Assembly (NCBI GenBank): GCA_037349105.1
Contig: JAYJMM010000086.1
Span: 1,361,501 to 1,425,500 of the forward strand
DNA from: Limnomonas spitsbergensis
Lineage: Eukaryota; Chlorophyta; Chlorophyceae; Chlamydomonadales
DNA length: 64,000 nucleotides
Direction: 5' to 3'
Part shown: positions 20,880 to 32,000 of the stretch, piece after piece
How the letters are laid out: each line of letters starts with the position of its first letter
Position numbering within the stretch: position 1 is the first letter of the stretch
Notes under the pieces: generated by a model
Seen by the model: only the letters and a program-made list of their open reading frames with translations
What the model was told of the DNA's origin: nothing
Database searches by the model: none
Position numbers and translations under genes: made by a program

Positions 20880-22730
20880 GCTGCCAATGGACTGTAAATA
20901 TCTGGCTCCACCTGACAGGCTATGCCGGATTGGGGTGTCGGGTCTGGTGTCGGGTTCAGAATGGCGTACGGCAACTGGTGGTGCGTATTCGGCACCCTTG
21001 GCTCCCAGAGGTGGTCTCAGCGACTGCCGTGATGCAAATGTGGGCTACTGGGATGGCAATGCTGTGCCGATCCGACTCTTGCCTGTTCATCTCTAGCAGT
21101 GCATGTGCTCCTCAAGCTTTAGGGCGATCCGCAAGAAGAACAGACGATACTTGCAGCATGCCGTTTTGCCGTCTCATTGCTCCCTGCCCAGACACAAGAG
21201 ACGAGAATTGAGGCATGAATTCAGACCACTGAGTGAGTTAGAGCGGGAGTCGTCCGCCAATTTTTGCCACACACGTTCTGTCCCAGACTATAGTCCAGGG
21301 GGAGGTGACGAGCAGCTGCATGCCTGGTCATTGGCATGCCCCCAGCTCTTCTTGAATCAGGAGCGGAGGTCTCAGCGGTGCCACTCTACCTTTCGAAGTT
21401 CCGCAACCGTTCCCGACAATTCTTCAGAGTAGCAAGCAGTTTATATCACCAATTGATAAGTTCTTGCGAGATCGCAGCGCACCTGGTCCCGCAGCACCTC
21501 CTCCGCGGCGAGCACGTGCGGCAAGCCAGCAGTCGCCATTGTCACAGCAAGGATTACGACAGTTTAGAGTATAAGAGAGTGCCAGCGTCTTGTTTGCATT
21601 GCAACGTCCTTCAAGGGCTTTCGGGCTGCTTAGCAGCAGAGCACCACACCTCATGGTGTTCGTGTACCAAGGTGCGGAGCAGGGTGCGGAGCCTGCCTTT
21701 TCCCACCCAGGATGCCTCTGCCTGAAGTGGAAGCTAGACAAGTCGTCGGAAATGTATACAATTATCAACCCATGGGTTAATATAATTCGGGTGGCATCAG
21801 CCCATCGCCATCGTCAATACGCGCCATTTACCTGCATATGTGATTATGTTGTCCGCATGCGTACGAACGCATCCTTGATAAGAGGCCCCTCTTTCGCCCC
21901 GAAAAATACAAGGACCTGGATTGGTACGGATACCATAGCAACCTGATGGCAGCCCGGGTGCCATCGATATATCATGTCAAAAAGCATGAGGGATGGATAT
22001 CCGGCTAGATATTGCCTGTCAGGCTAGTCGGACCCTGTACTAGACTGTGTAAACCATGCAACGGTCAGTGGCACAGGTGCATGGCCGATGTTCATGCAAA
22101 GACTCCTTGGAGGCAATGCATGCTGGTGGCCTTGCACGTCGATGTTCTTGCGCATGGCGGGAAAGGGCGCAGGCATGCCAATGTGAACACAAGCCTCGTG
22201 CTTGATGCATGGCTCCTTGCAGGCAATGTATGCCTGTGTCCCTGCATGTTGATGTTCTTAATGCAAGGCTCCAAGGATACAAAGCGCACCACGGTATGGA
22301 TCTTAAAACTTACTTACATACGGTCAACATCCATGCGGTGTATGGATACGCGTACGTGTCTGACCATCACTGGTTAGGACCTGAATCTGCTCCCACGCTT
22401 CCCCTGCCGAGAGCAGAATGGAATTGGCTATGCAATGTGACCATGCCGTCATGTCATGGATGAGACCGTGGGCACGTTGGGATCTGTGTCCTGATTGTAA
22501 AGAGACTTCGCAGCCCTCGCCATGTGCATGCTGGAAGGCCATAAGACCTCCCATTACACGGAGGGAAAGGGTGTGAGAATGTCGTCAGCTGCCCCCTGCA
22601 GCTCCTGGATTTGCCTTCTAGCGCTCCACTATTGGGAATGAGACCTGCGGAATGAACAGAGGCAGAGGGAGAAATCCAATGGTTTCCAACACTGTGGGAG
22701 AGCCACCACTAATGTGGCTTCCCGAGCAGC
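20880..22730. other. gene-poor stretch without recognised features
   Basis: Several short open frames exist (for example 21103-21432 and 21336-21725, plus), but none shows a family motif, splice pairing or repeat that supports coding. A loose tandem duplication with TTGATGTTCTTAATGCAAGG and GATGTTCTTGCGCATGG lies near 22110-22270. Confidence 0.4.
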
Positions 22731-22759
22731 ACTACAAACCCTGTCATTCCAGTCTTTAT

Positions 22760-22925
22760 TTTTTCGTGACTCATCTACAAGTCAGCTACACTCCAGCCTC
22801 TGGCCGGAGGACCCCTTTTGTGGCCAGCCTTGCTGCTTTGGCCGCCAGTCATGGGCTGGTCCAGGTTTGGTCCCAATCAGGCCTTTGGCGGCTGTGGGGT
22901 GGCCTGCTGAAGTTGGACTTGTAGC
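22760..22925. repeat. dispersed CAGCTACA-type element, long copy
   Basis: It contains TCATCTACAAGTCAGCTACA, CTCCAGCCTCTGGCCGGAGG, TGGCCAGCCTTGCTGCTTTG and GGGCTGGTCCAGGTTTGGTC. An inverted copy with the same order of blocks is at 42340-42510. Confidence 0.8.
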
Positions 22926-23029
22926 CAAAAAAGAAAGACTGTGTCAGTCGTTGGCTGGTCGTATTCAGCTGCAGTGTATTAAGCTGACGCACCCTGAAAC
23001 GCACACTGATGATGACTGATGAAGGAGTG

Positions 23030-23370
23030 GGACCTGGGGAGAGAGGGAGGGCCATTGGACTGCAGACAGTGTCCCTCCCAATGCCGCAAACATGCTCCCC
23101 TCCCCGCCCCGCTGGGAATGCGACCTTCTGTGTGGTTGCATTAACTTTGCAAACATTTGTGTGTGGGGGACAGGGCGAAAGGAAGATCCGTTGGACTTCC
23201 AGCATTGGACTGCAGGGAGTGTCCCTCTCGGTGCCGCAAACATGCTCCCCTGCCCGCTGGGAATGTGCCCTTTTCAGTGGTTGGATTCACTTAGCAGCAA
23301 TACTTAAGAGAGGGACAGGGAGAAGGGGATATCCATTGGGCTTCCAGCCGTGTGCCTCCCACAGCGCTGC
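23030..23370. repeat. tandem duplication, two to three units of about 125-150 bp
   Basis: Repeated blocks are CATTGGACTGCAGACAGTGT/CATTGGACTGCAGGGAGTGT, GCCGCAAACATGCTCCCCT and GCTGGGAATGCGACC/GCTGGGAATGTGCCC. A third, weaker unit begins near 23300. Confidence 0.8.
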
Positions 23371-23603
23371 ATCCTCCGACCCGTGTGAAGTGCAAGTGCG
23401 CAAGGGACCAACTTGGGGGGGCCTGCTGGGCAGCCATCACTGGGCCAAATTGGACAAAAGCGTCACTGGCCTATGGCTGGTGGCCCAAGCAATAGGCGCC
23501 TAGCTGCTTCAAGCCCAACCGGCGGCAGGCCTGGTCGTGTAGCTGTCGTGCAGATGAAGCACCCGAAATGAACTCTGCCTCTGCCCCTCCCCATGCCCAT
23601 GCA

Positions 23604-23935
23604 GGAGCTGGTAAGAAGCAGTCAGCGAACGCGCACGTGTGCATGAGGATGTGCATGTCACAGAACGCGGACCTTCAGTGGTGCATGGCGAAGAACAACT
23701 ACCAGCAGAAGCTGTGTGCCCATCTGGTGACTAAGTGGGTGGCGTGCTGCGATGCGGCAAAGGCGACGGAGAAGGAGAGCAAAGCGAACGCTGCAGTGCT
23801 CGTGTCGGTCAATATGTAACCTGGTGGCTGGCGTTCTACGAAGCAGCCAAGACCTTGGAGAAGGAGAGCAAAGAGAATGCTGTGGTCCTCGCGTCAGCCT
23901 GGCAGAGATCGCAGCATAGGAACGGCACGCTCGGT
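23604..23935 (+). CDS. possible exon of an unrecognised gene, with a partial tandem copy
   Basis: After an acceptor-like CATGCCCATGCAG (ending 23604), a frame reads KKQSANAHVCMRMCM, then CAHLVTKWVACCDAAKATEKESKANAAVLVS, up to a GTCAAT near 23808. Directly downstream (about 23810-23905) a diverged copy encodes a similar segment (WWLAFYEAAKTLEKESKENA) before CTGGCAG. The shared, amino-acid-conserving second half suggests real coding sequence or a recent duplication of it. No family was recognised, and no upstream or downstream exons could be joined. It could equally be another exon-edge echo of a gene whose other parts are lost. Confidence 0.3.
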
Positions 23936-23999
23936 TTGTCTGTGAGCATGCCCTTACTTTTCTCATGCAGCCCTCCGCGATGGATGAGTGATGCTGAGG

Positions 24000-25800
24000 G
24001 CTGGGAAGCGCCATGCATGGGTTGCGCTTCTTAAACGGCACCCTGGGTTGCTGTTTGCGGCGAACGGCACCTCCGGTTGCTGTCCGGGACGAACCTTGGA
24101 CACTGGTCCCATGCGCCTGTCGGCGCCCCATGGATGGGCAATAATTTGAAATGTGGGAGCCTGAAGGCCTGGACGGCTGCTTCTACAGGTTTCTATCAAT
24201 GGGGCCACCCGTGAGGGTTTAGGGCGTGGGTTTATGGTGGAGGGGTTAGGTTTAGGCCCTATGAGGGGTGACAGGGTGGACAGCATGGCCCTGCTCTCAT
24301 GCTGTGCTGTTGTCTGAACCCTCATACCTATACGGGGAGCATCTGTCATTCTGTCCCTCTGGATCCAAAACGGATGTACAGGATGAATGGATCTATGACG
24401 GATCCATGCATGTTTGCAGACTATGATACCACCTGATGGCTGGACACTTCAAGCGTTTTCAGTTTTCAAATTTTGTTCAGAACTTTTCCCTTGCATGTTG
24501 GTTTCGGAGGGTGAGTCCTTTTAGGCACCCTTGTGGTTGGTTTCAGTGCGACCTCGCTGAGTTGGAATGCAAAGGCAGTAGTGCATGCTTACTTTTTGAC
24601 AGCACATCAAGAGGGGGATGAGGTGGGACGTCCTGTCTTTTTATGCTCCTCATTGAGTAGGAACATCATCCTCTGTTGTTGTTTTGCTTTGCCCTTTTTA
24701 TCACCTTGAATTCATGCTGCTTACTCAACCTCGCACCTGGTAATTAATTAATTGGTTTCGTTCTCCTCCTCTCTTTACGTCACACTTTTGCTTCAAACTC
24801 TGCATGGACTAATAAATGGATTCGATTCTCCAAGACACCAATTCCCCACTGCAATTAGTGGCCACACTCCAGTCCTTGTCTTCTGAAATCTACATGGCCC
24901 GGAAACATTGTGGAGACAGTCCCCACACAGCCTAGGTCATCCTCTGTTGGAATTCAATATACGGTGCGGTACATTAATTTTATGAACCTGTACACAGCCG
25001 TTCGAATCAAACATGCCGGTACACACAATTAGGGCCCGTACCCACCATCAGAGGTCACCACAATTGTCATCACGGTTCATCAGGCTGGAATCCGAAAAGA
25101 TAGACAGCTGCGTGTCAAGGACATCACACCTCTGCCAGCTGCATGTATAACCTGCATAGCCACCCTCCCAGTAATACGATGATACACCCCCTCAGCCTCC
25201 CAAAAATCGTTATGTCACACTCCCCCTCCACGGACCGTTTGTCTGTAAAATCCGTTTCATACCACATTCCTCCTCTTCCAACTGTCAAGTTGAGCATCTA
25301 TCGGCCAAATTATCAAAAGCCAACGATGAGGGAAGCAGCGCAACAACACAAAAACAGAGGCCCAGCAGTTCCCCCCACCGAGTGGATGAGATGTACTGCA
25401 CCAGGCATAGCCAGCGGGCGGTTAGCGCCGGGAGGTGGGCAGACTGCTGCAGAAGAAGGTCACACCATACTGTATTGTGCGGTACCTACCATCCCGTACA
25501 TCCCCCAGCTCACGCCTCTTGTCCTACCCTGCTTAGCTAACTCCCAGGTCCTGAGTGAGTGATAGCGCCCACTGGCCACCTGGCTGTCCGAGGCTCTTCC
25601 CCGCTTCACGCAACCGGGCCCCACACGGGCCTGACATCATGCCTGTGGCGTCCAGGTAGACAGGCCCTGCCAGCATGCCGTGCCATACCCATGCCCTACC
25701 AGCACACCTCCCCAGTCCCGAGCCCTTGTCCCCAGTGGTGCGCAATCCACTCCCTTGCTCCCTACGCTACAAAAGACCGCCTCCTTCCCTCAACGCGACA
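24000..25800. other. gene-poor stretch without recognised features
   Basis: A short telomere-like string (GGGTTTAGGGCGTGGGTTTA) lies near 24215-24250. The rest has higher AT content at 24650-25300 and no convincing exon. The 3' UTR of SLY1 should start left of 26048. Confidence 0.4.
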
Positions 25801-25814
25801 TTGTACCGCCTCCA

Positions 25815-25985
25815 AATGCAGCATCAGACTGCCTCCCTCCCTCCCTCCCTCCCCAAGCAACCAGCATCAGACTGCCTCCCTCCCTCCCTCTCTCCCCAAG
25901 CAACCAGCATCAGACTGCCTCCCTCCCTCCCTCCCTCCCCAAGCAACCGGCATCAGACTGCCTCCCTCCCTTCCCCCCTCCCCCC
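25815..25985. repeat. 43-bp tandem repeat downstream of SLY1
   Basis: Four units of AGCATCAGACTGCCTCCCTC, CCTCCCTCCCTCCCC and AAGCAACC. Weaker GACCGCCTCCCTCC pieces flank them up to 26045. Confidence 0.9.
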
Positions 25986-26047
25986 TCGACGCCACATTTC
26001 ACCGCCACCCTGCCCCCTACACGACATTCGACCGCCTCCCTCCCTAT

Positions 26048-29018
26048 CTACGCGATGTTCGACAGCTTCCCGACCTCGCCCAGCTGCTGCAGGAACTCGT
26101 CCCCTGACAGAATCTCCGTCGCGCCGTACAGCAGCTGCCGGGGCGGTACGCAGCGAGCCGCCCACGTGGCTAGTACCTCGCGCTCGAGGTAGTTGCCCCC
26201 GCCAATCACGAAAACGATCGCGTCGCGGAACGGCCCCCGGGCCTGCTCCTGCGCCGCGCGGCCCGCCGGCAGCTTGGGGTCGAAGACGGTGTACTGCTCG
26301 TGCTCGGGGGAGCCCACCCGGCCCTCCATGAGCGCCTCCATGGCCGCGGCCATGGGCACCAGACGCGAACCTGTACAGAAGAGCCAGACACAGCACATGC
26401 GGTGCTCATTGTAGGGAGCCTCTCAGTTACGCTTTCAGTATTTTGGGCAATTGAATTAAACACTGAGCACATGTCAACATGTGTGAACTTGTGAGACCTG
26501 GGTGTCACACCAAAGCATTTTCGAGTAATACTGTAATACTGAAATCGATATTCAGTTTTCCTAAGAGCATCCCAAGAAGAAACCTTTAAACAGAAACTTG
26601 CAAATAAAAACCCTTTGTTGGCTACTGAAGTCCTAACCCCAAACCATAAAACCTTGCAGTTAGAAATCCCTTGTTAAATAGTCATGTCCTTAACCCCAAC
26701 CCTAAAACCTAACTTGCAGTTCGAAACTCCTTGTTAAATACTCATGTCCTAACCCCAAACCATAAAACCTTGCAGTTAGAAATCCCTTGTTAAATACTCA
26801 TGTCCTAACCCCAAACCCTAAAACCTAACTTTCAGTTAGAAACCCCTTGTTGGCTTCTTTAGTCCACTGGGAGTCTAAGAATTGCAGTTTCATGGATTCC
26901 TCGTGGGGGAAGAAGGTGGTGCATGACATCATACCCGTCTCAGCCACATCCAGCCCACAGCATGTGCAACACAGAAAATGCCAGAGGAAGCATTTCCTCT
27001 CGCCTTGATGAAAGACAGGCGGCGTGTCCGTTGGCCAGGCCAGCATTTTTGTGAGCCCAGAATGTCACACCATCACACCACTCCACCCAGTGTCACTCCC
27101 ATCATACTATCCAATCCACAAACCAACCCCATGGCGCTATTACTCTTGCACATCATCCGACTCAAGGGCTAAAATACTCATAATCCTTAACCCTAAACCC
27201 TCGTGCACCCAAGGCTCAAGGCCCCACCCTTCACCCGAACCCCACACACAAGGGTTTACGGCCCAGCACTCACCAAAACCCTAACCCCAAACCCACACAC
27301 GAGGGTTTACGGCCCAGCACTTCATCCTTAACCCACACCCTCACCCCGCACACAAGGGTTGACTACCCAACACTAAACCCTGCACCCTCATCCGAACCCC
27401 ATACACGAGGGGTTTCGGCCCAACAATTAATCCCAAGCCCACACGAGCTCCAGGGTACAGGACCTAAACCTTAGCCCTTGACTCATGCGCACCCGTCAGC
27501 AGCGTCTTGACGTGTTTTGTCACGTGACTCAGGCCCTGCCCGAAAGTCTTGTCCGCCCAATCCAGCAGGTTGGTCTGCGACGTCAGCGCCGACAGACCGC
27601 TGTCCGCCGCCCCGCCGCCTGCACCGGGCTTGGAGGTACCCGTCAGGTTGTTGCGTTTGAGCGTCCGGACGTACAGCAGTGGCGTGACGTCGGCGCCTGT
27701 TGCGCGAATGGCGGTGTCCATCTCGCCGAGGTCCGCATCACTGGGCATGCCTGCACAGGGGCAGCGAGGCTTATTAGATACTTCAAATCGTTTTAGATGC
27801 TCGTGACCCTTAAAACGGCTTCCTTATGAGCACGCCTGCGGCGTGGGGAAGAAGCCATACGATACTTGATCGCACGCGGCACTGCAAATAAGCTGCGGGG
27901 AGCGGTTACGGTATTTATGACGGCAGCTTCCCCTACGGTCCCCTTTAGTACCCCTCAGTACGATGCCCCTAAGTACGGTCCCCCCGAAAAGAAAGTACGC
28001 CCCCCCCGAGAAAAAGTACGGTAATCCTAATTCAAGCTGGGGCCGTAGGTATGTCAGGGTTTGGTCCCAGTGGCCCCTGTGGTGGCCGCCCAGCAGTAGA
28101 ATCAGAAGGCATCAGGCGCACAAGGCCTCAGGCATTGCTGTAGCTGAATTGCAGCTGAAGCTGACTTGTAGCTTAAGCTAAATTGTAGCTGGAGCGAGCA
28201 TGTTACACCCACCGTCGTAGTTGAGCAGCGACAGCGTGACCAGCCTCAGCTTGTCCCGGTGTTAGAATTTACTGTGCCGATTGCACCCGGCAGCCCATCA
28301 TCAAAGTTCGGCAGACACATTCCTGATATTATCTGCCGAATTCATTACCTCGATTACGAATCGATTATTTCCTTCGAATCGATTATTTCCACACTGTGCC
28401 TCCGTGGCGAAATTTCGACCAAAACGACTTTAACGACTTTAACGACTATCCAGCTTTGATTCAACCGTTTTAATTTTTAAGGCCACTTTATCCATAGTGG
28501 TTTCTTGTTTTGAAACCATAGTGGATAAGCAATTGACATTGATAGTACGGTATATTTCAATACCATAATTATGGTATGGTTAAAGTTACCATATATATTT
28601 TTAATATATGGTATTTTTAAGTTTCATGCATCCCTCACCCCTAAGCAACGTCAATTACAAGGAAACGCAAAGCACATGCCCACGGTAAAAGACACTCAAC
28701 CGAGTCTTGGGTAGCCAGCACCCCCCTAAAGCATCCCACCAGCAGCCCACCATCATAGTTGAGTAGCCACAGCATGACCAGCCTCAGCTTGTCACTGGGT
28801 GTCCCCCGGGCGCCCTGCACCAGCCGCAGCACTGCGCCCTTGTCGCCCTTGCCCATCTGCAGCTCCTCGCCCAGGTTGTGGAACTGGTCCAATGCCCGCG
28901 CCTTGATGCTGCCCAACAGTGACGTCGCGAGGTTGGTGTGCTTGTCAAGCACCTGAACACACACACACACACATGCTCTAGGGTCAGACACACACAAGGA
29001 CACGCACGCTTTAAGGTC

Positions 29019-29065
<47 letters not shown>

Positions 29066-32000
29066 AAAACACATGTTTTCGTAGGTAGCACAAACACGCA
29101 CAAGAGCAAGAAAAAAAATCAGAAGGTTGGACACAGACACACCAATAGACACACAGCTTACATGATGGCTTGGTGTGAATTCCTCAGAAGGAACCAAAAA
29201 AACACCAGACTCAGGGAATGACGCCTCTTCACTCCATGGTCTCAGTGGCAGCGTTCCACACCCACCCAGCTCCCTCCTTGCATCATATCCCCCACACATG
29301 CCCCTCACCCGCTCACACCGCCTCCTTGTTTCCACACATTCCCCACCCGCCCACTTCTCCCCATTGCACACACATAGCATACTCCACACCCGTCCACCTC
29401 TCCCCCCCTGGCACACACAGGTTGCATGTTCCAAACCCACCCCACTACCTCCTTGTGTTCACACACTCCTCACCCACCCACCCATCCACCTCTACCCCTG
29501 ACACACACAGGTGGCATATTCCCCACCCACCCACCCACCTCTACCCCTGGCACACACAGGTGGCATATTCCCCACCCACCCACCCACCTCTACCCCTGGC
29601 ACACACAGGTGGCATATTCCCCACCCACCCACCCACCTCTACCCCTGGCACACACAGGTGGCATATTCCCCACCCACCCACCCACCTCTACCCCTGGCAC
29701 ACACAGGTGGCATATTCCCCACCCACCCACCCACCTCTACCCCTGGCACACACAGGTGGCATATTCCCCACCCACCCACCCACCTCTACCCCTGGCACAC
29801 ACAGGTGGCATATTCCCCACCCACCCACCCACCTCTACCCCTGGCACACACAGGTGGCATATTCCCCACCCACCCACCCACCTCTACCCCTGGCACACAC
29901 AGGTGGCATATTCCCCACCCACCCACCCACCTCTACCCCTGGCACACACAGGTGGCATATTCCCCACCCACCCACCCACCTCTACCCCTGGCACACACAG
30001 GTGGCATATTCCCCGCCCACCCACCCACCTCTACCCCTGGCACACACAGGTGGCATATTCCCCACCCACCCACCCACCTCTACCCCTGGCACACACAGGT
30101 GGCATATTCCCCACCCACCCACCCACCTCTACCCCTGGCACACGCAGGTGGCATATTCCCCACCCACCCACCCACCTCTACCCCTGGCACACACAGGTGG
30201 CATATTCCCCACCCACCCACCCACCCACCTCTACCCCTGGCACACACAGGTGGCATATTCCCCACCCACCCACCCACCTCTACCCCTGGCACACACAGGT
30301 GGCATATTCCCCGCCCACCCACCCACCTCTACCCCTGGCACACACAGGTGGCATATTCCCCACCCACCCACCCACCTCTACCCCTGGCACACACAGGTGG
30401 CATATTCCCCACCCACCCACCCACCTCTACCCCTGGCACACACAGGTGGCATATTCCCCACCCACCCACCCACCTCTACCCCTGGCACACGCAGGTGGCA
30501 TATTCCCCACCCACCCACCCACCTCTACCCCTGGCACACACAGGTGGCATATTCCCCACCCACCCACCCACTACTACCCCTGGCACACACAGGTGGCATA
30601 TTCCCCACCCACCCACCCACCTCTACCCCTGGCACACACAGGTGGCATATTCCCCACCCACCCACCCACCTCTACCCCTGGCACACGCAGGTGGCATATT
30701 CCCCACCCACCCACCCACCTTTTTCCGCTCCTGGAGCTCGGGTAGGGATGATACCGCATGCATTAGGTTCTGTGTGTTTCGCTGAATGAGGTCATCGGGA
30801 TCATAAGGCACCCCATCCTGATAGGATGCAGGCAGGCGGGAGGGAGAGAGCGGGTTAGTAGGGGGGAGGGAGCAGGTGGCTGTCAGGGGGGAGCAGGTGG
30901 GTGGATGGGTGGGTGGGTGGTAGCGTGTGTTTGTGGGGACGTCATAGGGGACTCCATCCTGCAGGAACACAGGCTGGGGAGAGAAAGTGAGCATGCAGGT
31001 GGTGGGAGGAAGCAGACAGGAGGGAAGGAGCAGGCAGGGGGGCGGGGGAGGGCAGGTGGGTGGATGGGAAGAAGCAGGTGAGAGGTAGGTAGGTGGGTGG
31101 GAGTTTGTGTGGTCGGGGGGCTTAGGGGACCCCATCCTGAAAGGCGGCAGGCAGGGGAAGGACGGAGCAGGTGGGTAGGTGGGTGGGTGGGTGGGTTTGG
31201 TGGGCAGCCTAGGGGACCCCATGCTGATAGGAAGCAGACAGGGGAAGGACGGACTAGGTAGGTGTGCGGGTGGGTTGTAGCATGTGTGTATAGGGGAGGG
31301 GGGATATAGGGGACCCCATCCAGATGGGAAGCAGGCAAGGGGAGGGAGGGAGCAGGTGGGTGGGTGGGCAGGTGGGTGGGAGTGTGTGTGGGGGGGGGTC
31401 CCATACTCCCAAAGAGGGTCCCATGCTCCCCAGGCAGATTCAAGGAATAAGGCGGCGGGGGGAAAGAGTCAACATGAGGCAACAATGTGAGATTGAATAA
31501 GGAGGTCTAGTTATTGAAAGGTGGGTCAGATGGGAGGTTTGGCTAAGAGGAGGGTCCAAAAGCATGCGGGACAAAGCGGCAGGCAGGGGGGAAGGGGAGG
31601 GAGCAACAATGTGAGATTAAAAGAGGAGCTCTGGGGTTGACGATTTAGGACCGAGCGAGCATGGGCCTGTGTTAATTCCAGGTGCACCAGATGAACTCTG
31701 GCTGGTTGTTGGGTGGGGTACCCAGTCCGGCGGTTTGGGCCCAAATCCCGCACCGTTGACCGTACCGCACCGTTTCCCAGTACCGTTCCGTGTTAAAACA
31801 CCGTATCGGCCATTCCCTTACCAGTACGGCCATTTTGGCTGTACCGTGGTGGCCCCAGCAGTATGGCTGGCTGGCTGGCACAGAGTCCCCCAGAAGCACG
31901 GCTAGCTGCACAGAGCCCCTGAGGCCATGATTGAGCTAAACTACCCTAAAATGTACCTGAAGTGTGACTGAAGGGCCGCCAATGAAACAGAAGCGCTGGC

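Noticed and set aside
21103..21768. Several open frames of 100-130 codons on both strands
   Set aside because: No motif, no splice partners, and no codon or composition signal seen.
29218..30789. Overlapping plus-strand open frames of 424-523 codons rich in Pro, Thr and His
   Set aside because: They are the three stop-free frames of a 48-bp intronic minisatellite antisense to SLY1. They have no motif and no non-repeat body.
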